Made by a program: the position numbers and the translations under genes. Of a stretch of 64,000 bases of DNA, positions 1-8,846 are shown piece after piece (positions within the stretch are counted from its first letter, which is position 1; every line of letters begins with the position of its first letter). The notes below the pieces were generated by a model. That model had not been told where the DNA came from, did not search any database, and was given only the letters and a program-made list of their open reading frames with translations. The DNA is from Actinomycetota bacterium (GTDB taxonomy: Bacteria > Actinomycetota > Actinomycetes > S36-B12): assembly GCA_030645615.1 (NCBI GenBank), contig JAUSNB010000050.1, positions 1 through 64,000 of the forward strand. The letters are read 5' to 3'.

Positions 1-17
1 GCGCGCCTCCGGCGCGC
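1..17. terminator. GC hairpin at window edge
   Basis: A perfect 7-bp inverted repeat (GCGCGCC / GGCGCGC) with a 3-nt loop. It may be the terminator of a gene lying left of the window. A frame ending in TGA at 30-32 could be the tail of that gene, but only nine codons are visible. No T-tract follows. Confidence 0.3.
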
Positions 18-74
18 CGCGGCCACAACTGACGACGCACCGCTGGAAGTGGGACGAAGGCGGCTCGGTTCTCG

Positions 75-539
75 TCAGTCCTCGTCGAAGACGACGGTGA
101 TCATCGTGATGATCCGCCCGACCTTCAGGCGGTAGCTGTACGTCCCGTCGCACCAACTGCCGTCCTCGCAGTAGGGATCCAACGAGATGATCGCCTGGCC
201 GTGCGGGTTGGTGGGGACGATGGCCTCGGTGTTCCAGGAGCCCTCCTGGAAGAACTGCAGGTACACCGGCAGGGGCGCGATGGTCGGTGTCGTCGTCACG
301 AGGATGCGAGGCAACGACAAGCCTCGGTACTCCGACTGCGCGAACGTGCGGGTCGCGGTCGCGGACCCGTCCGCCCAGGCCCACGAGAAGGAGGTCGCCG
401 TGGCGGCGGCGGGCCGGTTCGGCGACGGATCGTGACGATGTTCCGCGACGGCGCCGCTGACGGGAAGCACGCCGAGAGTCGCAGCGACAATGGAGACGGC
501 CAGGGCGCGACGAAGCCAAGGACGCCCCCGCCGTCGCAT
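75..539 (-). CDS. secreted protein of unknown function
   Basis: A 154-residue protein that I do not recognise. It opens with basic residues (MRRRGRPWLRR), a hydrophobic segment and an AVA-type signal-peptidase I site near residue 33, so it is probably exported. The mature part is rich in Thr, Ser and aromatic residues and has a cysteine pair (YCEDGSWCDG) that could form a disulfide. An in-frame ATG at 548 lies directly against the GGGGGA ribosome-binding sequence; the ATG at 539 leaves about nine bases and is preferred. The gene stands alone, in the same direction as the helicase to its right. Confidence 0.6.
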   Translation of the reverse strand: MRRRGRPWLRRALAVSIVAATLGVLPVSGAVAEHRHDPSPNRPAAATATSFSWAWADGSATATRTFAQSEYRGLSLPRILVTTTPTIAPLPVYLQFFQEGSWNTEAIVPTNPHGQAIISLDPYCEDGSWCDGTYSYRLKVGRIITMITVVFDED

Positions 540-643
540 ACCGGACATTCCCCCACCGCCTAAAGGCCCAGTCGACCTGCACTTATGAGTGTAGGCCGCG
601 TCCAGACGGCCGGAAGGGGCCGAAAGGGGTTATCCAGGATGAT

Positions 644-1912
644 CTACGGGCGGCGGCGGCCGCCGGCGCGGGGGGCGAATCGCGGGCGTCCGCCGGATCG
701 TGCGGCCGAGCGGGAGACGGGCGCGACCCACGGAACGCCCGAGGGCTCCCGGGCACCGGTGATGTTGTTCAGCGCGTGGTCGCCGGGCCGCACTCGCAGC
801 ACTGTCGGATCGACCCCAGCCCGCTTGGTCAGCGAGGAGACCATGCGCTGCTGCTTGGGTGACGCGAGGGTGACGACCGTGCCCGATTCGCCGGCGCGGG
901 CGGTGCGCCCGGCGCGGTGCAGGTAGTCCTTGGGGTCGGTCGGGGAATCCACGTGCACCACGAGGCTGATGCCATCGACGTGAATACCGCGTGCGGCAAC
1001 GTCGGTGGCGACCAGTGCCGGGGTCTCCCCCTTGCGGAAGGCATCGAGCGTGCGGGTTCGCACGGCCTGCGTCTTGCCGCCGTGGAGTGCGCCCACGGGC
1101 ACGCCCTGGGCTGCTAGCTGCCCGGCCAGTCGGTCGACACCGGCCTGCGTGCGCATGAAGAAGAGGGTGCGACCATCGCGCGCCGCGATCTGCGCCGTGA
1201 CCTCGTCCTTGTCGGCCGGGTGGACGAGCAGGACGTGGTGGTCCATCGTCGACACCTGAGCGTTGACAGGGTCGAGGGAATGAGTGGCGGGATCGCGCAG
1301 GTAGCGGCGCACGAGCGAATCCACGTCGCCGTCCAGCGTTGCGCTGAACAGCAGGCGTTGGCCGCGCGGCTTCGTCTGGTCGAGGATCTCGCGGACGATC
1401 GGCAAGAACCCCATGTCCGCCATCTGGTCGGCCTCGTCGAGGACCGTGATCGCGACGTCGGACAGGTCCACGTCCCCGCGGTTGATGAGGTCGACGAGCC
1501 GACCGGGAGTGGCGACCAGCACGGTCACGCCGCGCTCGAGGCTGCGGATCTGCTTGGAGTAGGGCATCCCACCCGCGATGAGCCGCACGCTCAGGTTCAG
1601 GGAGTGCGCCAGCGGGCTGAGCGCATCACTGACCTGCATGGCCAGTTCGCGCGTGGGGACCAGTACCAGCCCGAGCGGCTTGTGCGGCATCGCGCGGCGT
1701 CCGTCGAGCCGGGTGAGCAGGGCCAGGCCGAACGCCAGCGTCTTGCCGGAGCCGGTCTGGCCACGGCCGAGGATGTCGCGGCCCGCGATCGCGTCGGGGA
1801 GGGTGGCCACCTGGATCGGGAAGGGATCCGTGATGCCACCGCGCACGAGGGCGGGGACGAGGGCGGGCGAGATGCCGAGATCGGCGAAGGACGGGGGCAC
1901 AGCGTGGCTCAT
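644..1912 (-). CDS. DEAD-box RNA helicase (RhlE/CsdA type)
   Basis: A 422-residue ATP-dependent RNA helicase expected to unwind RNA duplexes in the cytoplasm, in ribosome assembly or mRNA turnover. The Q motif (PFPIQ) is near residue 31, the Walker A motif GQTGSGKT is at 51-58, VLDEAD is near 158 and LLFSATLD near 187. In the second RecA lobe, TDVAARGIHV and HRAGRTARAG are present. The tail beyond about residue 390 is short, basic and Arg/Gly/Pro-rich, as in RNA-binding tails of cold-shock helicases. A close paralogue lies at 55816-57120, and both have leaders of the same length. Confidence 0.95.
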   Translation of the reverse strand: MSHAVPPSFADLGISPALVPALVRGGITDPFPIQVATLPDAIAGRDILGRGQTGSGKTLAFGLALLTRLDGRRAMPHKPLGLVLVPTRELAMQVSDALSPLAHSLNLSVRLIAGGMPYSKQIRSLERGVTVLVATPGRLVDLINRGDVDLSDVAITVLDEADQMADMGFLPIVREILDQTKPRGQRLLFSATLDGDVDSLVRRYLRDPATHSLDPVNAQVSTMDHHVLLVHPADKDEVTAQIAARDGRTLFFMRTQAGVDRLAGQLAAQGVPVGALHGGKTQAVRTRTLDAFRKGETPALVATDVAARGIHVDGISLVVHVDSPTDPKDYLHRAGRTARAGESGTVVTLASPKQQRMVSSLTKRAGVDPTVLRVRPGDHALNNITGAREPSGVPWVAPVSRSAARSGGRPRFAPRAGGRRRP

Positions 1913-2061
1913 TCACATTCCATTCATGACGACTGGCGCGCCTTGAATGAGTGACCCGACTTCGACCACGAGCAAGACTCGCAAGGGATGCACCGGGGTG
2001 CACCACGTGATCGACCACCGGGGAAGACCAACCGCTGCGGCGCAGCGATGCCTCGAGTGTA
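1913..2061 (-). promoter_or_regulatory. promoter and long 5' leader of the DEAD-box helicase
   Basis: Read on the minus strand, a TACACT box (complement of 2056-2061) matches the actinobacterial TAnnnT -10 form. It is followed by 143 nt before the ATG at 1912. The leader contains a hairpin-forming stretch (GGTGCACC..GGTGCA, about 1990-2005). No convincing -35 box is visible. Long structured leaders are known for cold-induced helicase genes; that role here is inferred. Confidence 0.4.
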
Positions 2062-2107
2062 CGTTCGCTCCTGTCATTCGCGAAATCGCCGGACGCAGGA
2101 GGTGCGC

Positions 2108-2725
2108 ATGGCCGCAGCGCCATCGCGCATCTGGCTGGTCCGCCACGGTGAGACCGAGTGGAGCCGTGACGGCCGGCACACCGGGACAAGCGACATTCCC
2201 CTGACTCCGCGCGGGGAGTCCGACGCCGCGGCCATCCGGCGCGAGCTGGCCGGAGTCGCGCCGGGTCTGGTCCTGTGCAGCCCCCTTCAGCGTGCCCGCG
2301 AGACCGCACGCCTCGCGGGGCTCGTGCCCGACGCCGTGGATGCCGATCTGGTCGAGTGGGACTACGGGGCCTGGGAGGGCCAGACGACCGCGCAGATCCG
2401 CCAGCATCTGGGCGATCCGGCGTGGGTCGTGTGGGACCACCCCATCCCGCCGGGCGCGACCCCTGGGGAGCAGCTCACCGACGTCCGGGTGCGCGTCGAC
2501 CGGGTGATCGAGCGCTGCCTGCCCGTCGTGGCATCGGGACGGGACTGCGTGCTGGTGGCGCATGGGCACGTGCTGCGGATCCTTTCCGCCCGCTGGCTCG
2601 GGCTCGACCCGGTTGCGGGGAGGCTGTTCGCGCTGGATCCGGCCACCATCTCCGCTCTCGGCTTCGAGCATGAGCAGCAGGTGATCCGATGCTGGAACGC
2701 CACGGATGTGGATCGCCGTGGCTGA
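2108..2725 (+). CDS. histidine phosphatase family protein (phosphoglycerate-mutase-like)
   Basis: A 205-residue cytoplasmic phosphatase or mutase of the histidine phosphatase superfamily. The catalytic RHGE motif is in IWLVRHGETEW (residues 8-18), where the histidine would be phosphorylated. The second catalytic histidine is in LVAHGHVLRIL near residue 155. The start is chosen because AGGAGG (2097-2102) lies five bases upstream of ATG 2108. The substrate cannot be told from the sequence; relatives include broad-specificity phosphatases and acid phosphatases. The gene overlaps the small membrane-protein gene that follows. Confidence 0.9.
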   Translation: MAAAPSRIWLVRHGETEWSRDGRHTGTSDIPLTPRGESDAAAIRRELAGVAPGLVLCSPLQRARETARLAGLVPDAVDADLVEWDYGAWEGQTTAQIRQHLGDPAWVVWDHPIPPGATPGEQLTDVRVRVDRVIERCLPVVASGRDCVLVAHGHVLRILSARWLGLDPVAGRLFALDPATISALGFEHEQQVIRCWNATDVDRRG

Positions 2726-2954
2726 CGACTCGCTGCGCCGGCAATTGCGCTTCTCGCTGTTCCTGCAGGCGTTCGCCGCCCTCATGATGGGGGGCGCCGC
2801 CGTCGTGCGGCTCGTCGCCATCGGGCTGGACGCCATCACGGTGGTCCTGCTGCTGGCGTGCGCAGGCATCCTGGCTGCAGCGGTCTTCACCCGCAGCCGG
2901 CTGGCGCTCCTGGCCTCAGACGACACGGATCCCGGAGGATCTCCGTCGGAGTGA
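2706..2954 (+). CDS. small two-helix membrane protein
   Basis: An 82-residue protein with two hydrophobic segments (about residues 16-40 and 43-63) and an acidic Gly/Ser-rich tail; the function is unknown. It overlaps the phosphatase gene by 20 nt if ATG 2706 is used, or by 8 nt with the in-frame GTG at 2718, so translation is probably coupled. No family is recognised. Confidence 0.6.
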   Translation: MWIAVADDSLRRQLRFSLFLQAFAALMMGGAAVVRLVAIGLDAITVVLLLACAGILAAAVFTRSRLALLASDDTDPGGSPSE

Positions 2955-3022
2955 CGGTTTCGCCGCATATCGTCCGTTCTGCTAGCCTTCTTTCACCCGA
3001 ATTTCCGTCACTGGGAGGCACC

Positions 3023-5146
3023 ATGCGCCCGCTCGCCCGCGTCCTGGTCGATGAATCGCACCGCCAGGCCTGGTCCACCCGCCCCGAGGTGGCCGCCCGC
3101 ATGAACCCGGTGAACCCCGCCGACGCCTCATACGCCCAGGCCGCCGCCGACGCCGAGCGAGCCGGTCTGTCCGTCGCCGTGCACGAGACGGGGCCGCTGA
3201 CCGACGACGCGCTTGCCCCGGTCGACGTGCTTGTCCTGCCGCATGCCGCTGAGGATGCGTGGGAGCACACCACCGGATCAGGCTCCCCGCGCCTGGCCGA
3301 CGACGAGCTCGACGCCATTGCCCGCTTCGTGCGCGGTGGCGGAGGGCTGGTCATCCTCGCCGAGACGGAGCAGGCCAAGTACGGCAACAACCTCGCCGAC
3401 CTAGCCCTGAAGTTCGGGGTCGCGATCGACAACGTCACGGTGCAGGACCCCGGGCAGTGCTTCAAGGACGTCCCGACGTGGGTCATGGCCGACCTCGTCC
3501 GGGGCCCGCAGCACGACCTCACGGCCCGCGTCGGGGACGCCTGCTTCTACCGCGCCGGCAGTTTGCACGCCGCCGCGACAGGCGACATCCGCGCCGTCGA
3601 GACCGTGGCTCGCACGTCCGCCGGCGCCGACCCCGCGGCAGCCGGACTGCTCATGACGTGCACGACGTCCGGTGGGCGCGTGGTCGTAGCCGCGGACTCG
3701 GACCTGTTCGGCGACGATTCGATCGGCGACCTTGGCCACCGCCAGCTCTGGCTCAACGTGGTGACGTGGGCCGCGGGCGGCCGGGCGGCCATGGCCACCG
3801 CCAGCTCGTCCGTAGCGTCAGGGGCGTCAGGGGCGTCCGCGGCATCATGGATCGAGGCCGACCTGGACTGGGCCGCACTTGTCGGCGCCGTGGAGACGAT
3901 CCGGCCGTTGCAGGTCAAGGACGGCTCGATCCCCGCCTCCGGTCACGCCGAGGCGAGCGCGGCAGTGGCCACGGTCATCTCGTCGGTCGATGCGCTGGCG
4001 GGACGGTTCCCGCACCAGGCCGATCACCTCGCCGCCACCCAGGTCGACCTGGCCCGCTGGGTCGAGGGCGGCTTCGCCGTGCCCGACTTCCTGGACTCGC
4101 TCATGCTGTTCCGACCCGACCTCGTCCGCGAGGACGGCATCGAGCACCTGGCGGTGTTCCCGATGTACACGCAGAACGGCAACCCGAACCGCAACCTCGA
4201 AGCCGTCGTGACCCGCACCTTCTGGCCGGACTGGCTGGGCGAGCAGGAGGAGCGCTACGACAACCCGGCCTTCGTGCCCATCGAGTTCGTCGGCTTCACG
4301 AAGGGCTACGACACGCACTCGGCCGTCTTGTTCCCCGAGACCGTCGCAACCCGGGAGACCGCCGACTTCCATTGGGGCGGGATCTTCTGCGATCGCGAGG
4401 CGGCGCGGTTCCGCGTGGTCTCGCGCGTCGCGGCAGAGACGCTGCGTCTCTCGCTTCCGCCCGACGTCGACCTGCTGCTGAATGACCAGCGGCTGGCCCA
4501 GGAGACCTTCGTCCTGTGGGACCTCATCCACGACCGCACCCACGGACGAGGCGATCTGCCGTTCGACCCGTTCATGATCAAGCAGCGCATGCCGTACTGG
4601 ATGTACGCCCTCGAGGAGCTTCGATGCGACCTCACCACGTTCCGGGAGACACTCGTGCTCGACGAGGACGGCGTGCACCTGGGCCGCTTCATTCGGTTCG
4701 CCATCCTGTTCGACCGGCTCTTCCGGTTCACCATCACGGGTGGGCGGGTGCGCAACTATGACGGCCTCGGCGGCCAGATCATGTTCGCCTGGCTGCACCG
4801 CGACGATGTCCTGCGATGGACCGACAACGTCCTGACGATCGACTGGGATCGCGTGACCGATTCGGTCGTGGCCCTTTGCGCGGAGGTCGAGAGCCTCTAC
4901 CGCAGCGGCATCGACCGGTCGCGCCTGGCCCAGTGGATCGCCGCTCACCAGTTCGTGTCCGGGCTCGTGGAGCCACACCCCGCCTCGACCTGGGCCAAGG
5001 GGCCCGACGCCCTTCCCCTCGACGGTGAACTGCGGGAGGTCGTCGACGCCGTCCTGCCCGACGAGTTCCCGCTGAACGTCTTCTATGACGCGCTGCAGCG
5101 CAAGCTCGAGGCCACCATCGCGGCTACCACCGGGATCACGGCATGA
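3023..5146 (+). CDS. DUF6421 family protein
   Basis: A 707-residue cytoplasmic protein matching, from memory, the uncharacterised actinobacterial DUF6421 family. The first ~270 residues look like a glutamine-amidotransferase-like Rossmann fold (VLVLPHAAEDAW, RFVRGGGGLVILAETEQ). The C-terminal ~400 residues hold a conserved stretch with H503-DRT-H507 and E531-ELRCDL, spaced like metal ligands. GGGAGG at 3013-3018 sets ATG 3023, and a TAGCCT box at 2983-2988 is a possible -10. Its last four bases (ATGA) overlap the SDR gene. The three-gene order DUF6421/SDR/threonine aldolase suggests one pathway, but no reaction is known to me. Confidence 0.8.
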   Translation: MRPLARVLVDESHRQAWSTRPEVAARMNPVNPADASYAQAAADAERAGLSVAVHETGPLTDDALAPVDVLVLPHAAEDAWEHTTGSGSPRLADDELDAIARFVRGGGGLVILAETEQAKYGNNLADLALKFGVAIDNVTVQDPGQCFKDVPTWVMADLVRGPQHDLTARVGDACFYRAGSLHAAATGDIRAVETVARTSAGADPAAAGLLMTCTTSGGRVVVAADSDLFGDDSIGDLGHRQLWLNVVTWAAGGRAAMATASSSVASGASGASAASWIEADLDWAALVGAVETIRPLQVKDGSIPASGHAEASAAVATVISSVDALAGRFPHQADHLAATQVDLARWVEGGFAVPDFLDSLMLFRPDLVREDGIEHLAVFPMYTQNGNPNRNLEAVVTRTFWPDWLGEQEERYDNPAFVPIEFVGFTKGYDTHSAVLFPETVATRETADFHWGGIFCDREAARFRVVSRVAAETLRLSLPPDVDLLLNDQRLAQETFVLWDLIHDRTHGRGDLPFDPFMIKQRMPYWMYALEELRCDLTTFRETLVLDEDGVHLGRFIRFAILFDRLFRFTITGGRVRNYDGLGGQIMFAWLHRDDVLRWTDNVLTIDWDRVTDSVVALCAEVESLYRSGIDRSRLAQWIAAHQFVSGLVEPHPASTWAKGPDALPLDGELREVVDAVLPDEFPLNVFYDALQRKLEATIAATTGITA

Positions 5147-5871
5147 CCCGCGCCGCCTCGCCGTCAGCGCCGGTGGCAGTCGTGGCCGGGGCCGGTGGGG
5201 CCGGGGCCGCCACGGCCGGCGCACTCGCCGCCGCGGGCTTCCACGTCGTCGTCCTCGACTCGCGCGAGGAGGCCGCTCGCGCGGCCCTGTCCCCCGTCCT
5301 GGCAGGCGGCGGCAGCGGCGAGTCCCACGCCATCGACCTGCTCGACATCCCCGCGGTGCAAGCCCTGCACGACGACCTCGTCTCGCGCCTGGGCCGGGTC
5401 GATGTACTGATCCACTTGGTCGGCGGGTGGCGCGGCTCGGCCACCCTCGAGCCTGCATCGGCCGAGAACTGGTTCGCGCTGCAGGCACCGGTCGTGGGCA
5501 CGCTTGCCGTGCTGACCTCGGTGTTCGGGGCCACCGTCAGGGGCAGCGATACCGGCCGGATGTTCATGGTGACGAGCACGGCGGCGGCGCGGCCCACGGC
5601 CGGCAACGTCGCCTACGCGGCGGCGAAGTCGGCAGCCGAGGCGTGGATGGCGGGCGTCGCGCACTACTTGCGCGACAGCGCGGCCAGTGCCGTGGTCGTC
5701 GCCGTCAAGGCCCTGCTCACCGACTCCATGCTCGCCGAGAACCCAGGCAAGGAGTGGCCCGGATACACGCACGTGGACGTGCTCGCTGCCGCGCTGGCCC
5801 ACGCCTGCCTCCATCCCATCGACAACGGCGCCCGGGTCGACCTCACCGCTGCGGGATACTCGCCTACATGA
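5143..5871 (+). CDS. SDR family NAD(P)-dependent oxidoreductase
   Basis: A 242-residue short-chain dehydrogenase/reductase. The nucleotide-binding glycine motif GAGGAG is at residues 16-21, the catalytic serine lies in MVTSTAAARP and the catalytic pair in YAAAKSA (Tyr and Lys about residues 160-164). It starts within the stop of the DUF6421 gene (ATGA) and ends within the start of the aldolase gene (ATGA), so the three proteins should be made together. The substrate is unknown; a beta-hydroxy amino acid or aldehyde linked to the neighbouring PLP enzyme is a reasonable guess only. Confidence 0.85.
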   Translation: MTRAASPSAPVAVVAGAGGAGAATAGALAAAGFHVVVLDSREEAARAALSPVLAGGGSGESHAIDLLDIPAVQALHDDLVSRLGRVDVLIHLVGGWRGSATLEPASAENWFALQAPVVGTLAVLTSVFGATVRGSDTGRMFMVTSTAAARPTAGNVAYAAAKSAAEAWMAGVAHYLRDSAASAVVVAVKALLTDSMLAENPGKEWPGYTHVDVLAAALAHACLHPIDNGARVDLTAAGYSPT

Positions 5872-6911
5872 CCACCACTCCTTGGCGCGGCTTCGCCAGC
5901 GACAACTACGCCGGCATCCATCCCGACGTGCTTGCGGCCATCGACCGGGCCAACACCGGCCACCAGGTCGCCTACGGCGACGACGACGTCACGGCTGCGC
6001 TGCGCGACGCGATCAAGGACCACTTCGGGCCGCTGGCCGAGGCCTACCCCGTCTTCAACGGCACCGGAGCGAATGTGGTCGCGCTGCAAGCGATGACCCG
6101 GCGGTGGGAGGCGGTGCTGTGCGCGGCCTCCGCCCACGTCAACGTCGACGAGGGCGGAGCTCCTGAGCACGGCGCCGGGCTGAAGCTGTGGACCATCCCC
6201 ACGGCCGACGGCAAGCTGACCACCGACCTCATCGACACGCAGGCGTGGGGTTTCGGCGACGTCCATCGCGCCCAGCCGGGAGCCGTCACCATCACCCAGT
6301 CGAGCGAGCTGGGCACGGTGTACGCCGCCGACGAGATCGGCACGATCGCAGATCACGCTCACCGGCTGCGCATGTCGCTTCATGTCGATGGTGCCCGCCT
6401 CGCCAACGCGGCCGCCTCGCTCGGCAGCGGCTTCCGGGACTTCACGACCGACGCGGGCGTCGATGCGGTGTCATTCGGCGGCACCAAGAACGGCATCATG
6501 ATGGGCGAGGCCGTCATCGTGCTCAATCCGGATGCGGCTCCCGGGGTTGACTTCCTGCGCAAGTCGTCCATGCAGCTGGCGAGCAAGATGCGCTTCGTCA
6601 GCGCACAGCTCCTTGCCCTCCTGACGGACGGGCTGTGGCTGCGCAATGCCGAGCACGCCAATGCCATGGCTCGCAATCTCGAGGAGCGTGTCAGGGCAAT
6701 CGACGGCGTCACCGTCGTGCGACCCGTGCAGGCCAACGCCGTGTTCGCCGTCCTGCCGACCGCCGTCACCGAACGACTGCAGCAGCAGTTCCGGTTCTAC
6801 ACGTGGAACCAGGCCACCGGCGAGGTCCGCTGGATGTGCGCCTGGGACACGACCGAGGCCGATGTCGCGGCATTCGCAGACGCGATCGCCCGAGAGTGCG
6901 CCGCGGGCTAG
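5868..6911 (+). CDS. threonine aldolase family PLP enzyme (beta-eliminating lyase fold)
   Basis: A 347-residue fold-type I PLP enzyme expected to cleave L-threonine or other beta-hydroxy amino acids to glycine plus an aldehyde. The Schiff-base lysine is K207 in VSFGGTKNGIMMGEA. The PLP-phosphate and ring-stacking regions (FNGTGANV, SAHVNVDEGGAPE, HVDGARLAN) are present. The start overlaps the SDR stop by ATGA. An internal GATACT box at about 5855-5860 could add a promoter. The gene shares a CTAG with the convergent PH-domain gene, so both stop codons lie in the same four bases. Confidence 0.9.
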   Translation: MTTTPWRGFASDNYAGIHPDVLAAIDRANTGHQVAYGDDDVTAALRDAIKDHFGPLAEAYPVFNGTGANVVALQAMTRRWEAVLCAASAHVNVDEGGAPEHGAGLKLWTIPTADGKLTTDLIDTQAWGFGDVHRAQPGAVTITQSSELGTVYAADEIGTIADHAHRLRMSLHVDGARLANAAASLGSGFRDFTTDAGVDAVSFGGTKNGIMMGEAVIVLNPDAAPGVDFLRKSSMQLASKMRFVSAQLLALLTDGLWLRNAEHANAMARNLEERVRAIDGVTVVRPVQANAVFAVLPTAVTERLQQQFRFYTWNQATGEVRWMCAWDTTEADVAAFADAIARECAAG

Positions 6912-8317
6912 GCCTCGTTCGTTGTGTCCGGCGCCGCCCACCGGATGGACCTGTCCTGCGCCCGGGCTCGTTCGGCTCGATCGGACTCCGCCCGAACCAA
7001 CTCCTGGGCGACCCCAGCATCGAGGTGCAGGGCGGACACCTTGACCGGTCCGGGGGTCGTGTCGACGTGGACGCTGCCCAGTCCCAGCGGCCGTTCCCAT
7101 GGCCCTTGGGTGAAGCGCACTGACTGAGCGCGTGCATGCGGGATGACCATCACGTGGCGGGTCACCCGGCCGCGGCGCGCGACGAATACCGAGTCGTCCC
7201 AGGCATAGGCGAGGCGTTGCCATTGGATGACCGACCGGCGACGGGCCCGATCGGGCGCGGGGTGCCACTCCATGCCGGCCAGGTCGAGGCCGGGCAGGAC
7301 CCGCTCGACGATCCCGTGCGCCACCTCGCGGGTGGCCACCGGGATGAGCAGGGTCTCCTCGCGATTGCCGCTCGAATCGGCGGCGCCCATCCCGGCGATA
7401 TTCACCCGCACCCGCATCCAGCCCCGCTTGCGCCACAGCAGCGGCTCGACGAACTCGATCGCCTGGACTCGACCCGGCGGAACGGTGCGGGATTGCGTCT
7501 TCGCCAGGCCGAACCGCAGCCTGAGGCCGTCCGGCGACTGGCTCACCGTGAAGTTGAAGAAGGTGATGAACTCCGTGACGACGATCAGGATCGGCACACC
7601 GCCGGTGACCAGGGCAAGGCCAAGTCCGCCCCACCCGCTTGCCATCACCGTGACGACGAGGATGACGACCGTGACAAGCAGCAGGAAGAAGGTCACGCTG
7701 CGCATGAGGAGCGACACGGCAAGGTCGCGCGGGGCCACGGTCGCGATCGGGGTCTCCGGCGCCTCCGCGGTGTCATGCCGAAGGCCAGCCGAGCGGGCGA
7801 GGATCTCGTTGCGCAGGGACCGGGCCTCGTCGAGCGTGAGGAAGCGCAACGAGACCTTCGAGCCCTGCTGCCCGGCCACCTCGACGCTCACCTCCGCCAG
7901 CGAGAAGAGGCGGGCGAAGAGCGGCTGGGCAACGTCGACGGACTGGAGCCGGCTCAGTTGCAGCCGCCTCTCCTTGCGCGTAATGACGCCTGAGTCGACG
8001 CGGAAGTCACCGTCGGCGTCGAACCAGTAGGAGAGCTTCCGCCACGACAGGTAGGCAGCGGCCCCGACCACGAAGGGGACGAGTACCAGCGCCACCGCCG
8101 CCATGGCGAGTACGCGGGCATCACCGGCGAAGAGGCCGCCGGAGCCGAACGCGATGACGATGATGATCCCGATGGGGATCGCCGTGACGGCATGGACGAC
8201 CGGCGAGATCGGATGGACCTTGCGGCGGCCCTGGGCATCGGTGGGGACTCCACCTGGCAGCGCGAAACCCAGCCCGAGGTCGTCGCCGACGTTCGACGGA
8301 GGCTGCTGCCCGGCCAC
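6908..8317 (-). CDS. PH-domain (bPH2) membrane protein, YdbT-like
   Basis: A 469-residue membrane protein with two or three bacterial PH (bPH2) domains alternating with pairs of hydrophobic helices. One domain contains YWFDADGDFRVDSGVITRKE and another NFTVSQSPDGLRLRFGLAKT. Relatives form two-gene cassettes (YdbS/YdbT) of unknown, envelope-related role. Only GTG 8317, five bases past the upstream stop, avoids a long overlap, so it was chosen; its ribosome-binding site is weak and coupling to the upstream gene is likely. Confidence 0.8.
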   Translation of the reverse strand: MAGQQPPSNVGDDLGLGFALPGGVPTDAQGRRKVHPISPVVHAVTAIPIGIIIVIAFGSGGLFAGDARVLAMAAVALVLVPFVVGAAAYLSWRKLSYWFDADGDFRVDSGVITRKERRLQLSRLQSVDVAQPLFARLFSLAEVSVEVAGQQGSKVSLRFLTLDEARSLRNEILARSAGLRHDTAEAPETPIATVAPRDLAVSLLMRSVTFFLLLVTVVILVVTVMASGWGGLGLALVTGGVPILIVVTEFITFFNFTVSQSPDGLRLRFGLAKTQSRTVPPGRVQAIEFVEPLLWRKRGWMRVRVNIAGMGAADSSGNREETLLIPVATREVAHGIVERVLPGLDLAGMEWHPAPDRARRRSVIQWQRLAYAWDDSVFVARRGRVTRHVMVIPHARAQSVRFTQGPWERPLGLGSVHVDTTPGPVKVSALHLDAGVAQELVRAESDRAERARAQDRSIRWAAPDTTNEA

Positions 8318-8319
8318 GG

Positions 8320-8820
8320 CTACAGCCCAGCCGTGCGCTGCTCGCCGCGCTGCGCGAGCCGGTCGCGCAAGTCGGCCGCATCGGCCGGCACGAGGCCCGG
8401 GATCTTGGCGTCCGTCGTCGCGGCCGCCGTGTGCAATTGCACGGTCGTGACACCGAGCCAACGGTCGATCGGTCCCGCCTTGACATCGACGAGCTGCATG
8501 CGGCCGTAGGGGACGATCACCATGCGGCGGAACATGATGCCGCTGGTGACGAGGAGGTCGTCACCGCGTTCGCAGTAGCCGAAGGAACGCACCCGTCGCC
8601 CGATCAGCCACCACAGCCAGCCGAACACGACCACGGCAACCACGGCGGCGCCGATCGCCACCCACCGCGGCACAGCCGGGATGAGGAACAGCGCCACGAC
8701 CCCGGCAGCGACCAGCACGTAGGCCAAGGAGAGCGTGATCCGGCGGGCAACGATGAGCCGGGGGGAGACGAGCGTCCATGCGTCCGTGGTCGTGAAGGCG
8801 GCTCGGGTGCGGTCAGACAT
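8320..8820 (-). CDS. PH-domain membrane protein, YdbS-like
   Basis: A 166-residue protein with two adjacent transmembrane helices (about residues 29-73) followed by one bPH2 domain with GDDLLVTSGIMFRRMVIVPY and RMQLVDVKAGPIDRWLGVT, the usual signature of this family. It is first in a two-gene operon with the larger PH-domain gene. ATG 8820 is six bases after a TAGCCT box, so its mRNA is probably leaderless. Confidence 0.85.
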   Translation of the reverse strand: MSDRTRAAFTTTDAWTLVSPRLIVARRITLSLAYVLVAAGVVALFLIPAVPRWVAIGAAVVAVVVFGWLWWLIGRRVRSFGYCERGDDLLVTSGIMFRRMVIVPYGRMQLVDVKAGPIDRWLGVTTVQLHTAAATTDAKIPGLVPADAADLRDRLAQRGEQRTAGL

Positions 8821-8826
8821 GTCTTC

Positions 8827-8832
8827 AGGCTA
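8827..8832 (-). promoter_or_regulatory. -10 box for leaderless PH-domain operon
   Basis: TAGCCT on the minus strand, exactly six bases before ATG 8820. No ribosome-binding site fits between them. The spacing predicts transcription starting at or next to the A of the start codon. Confidence 0.6.
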
Positions 8833-8846
8833 GCCGCCGCGGGACC

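Noticed and set aside
3259-4485. Long alternate-frame open reading frames across the DUF6421 gene and others
   Set aside because: They are Arg/Pro/Gly-rich shadows that arise in high-GC coding DNA; they lack ribosome-binding sites and recognisable domains.
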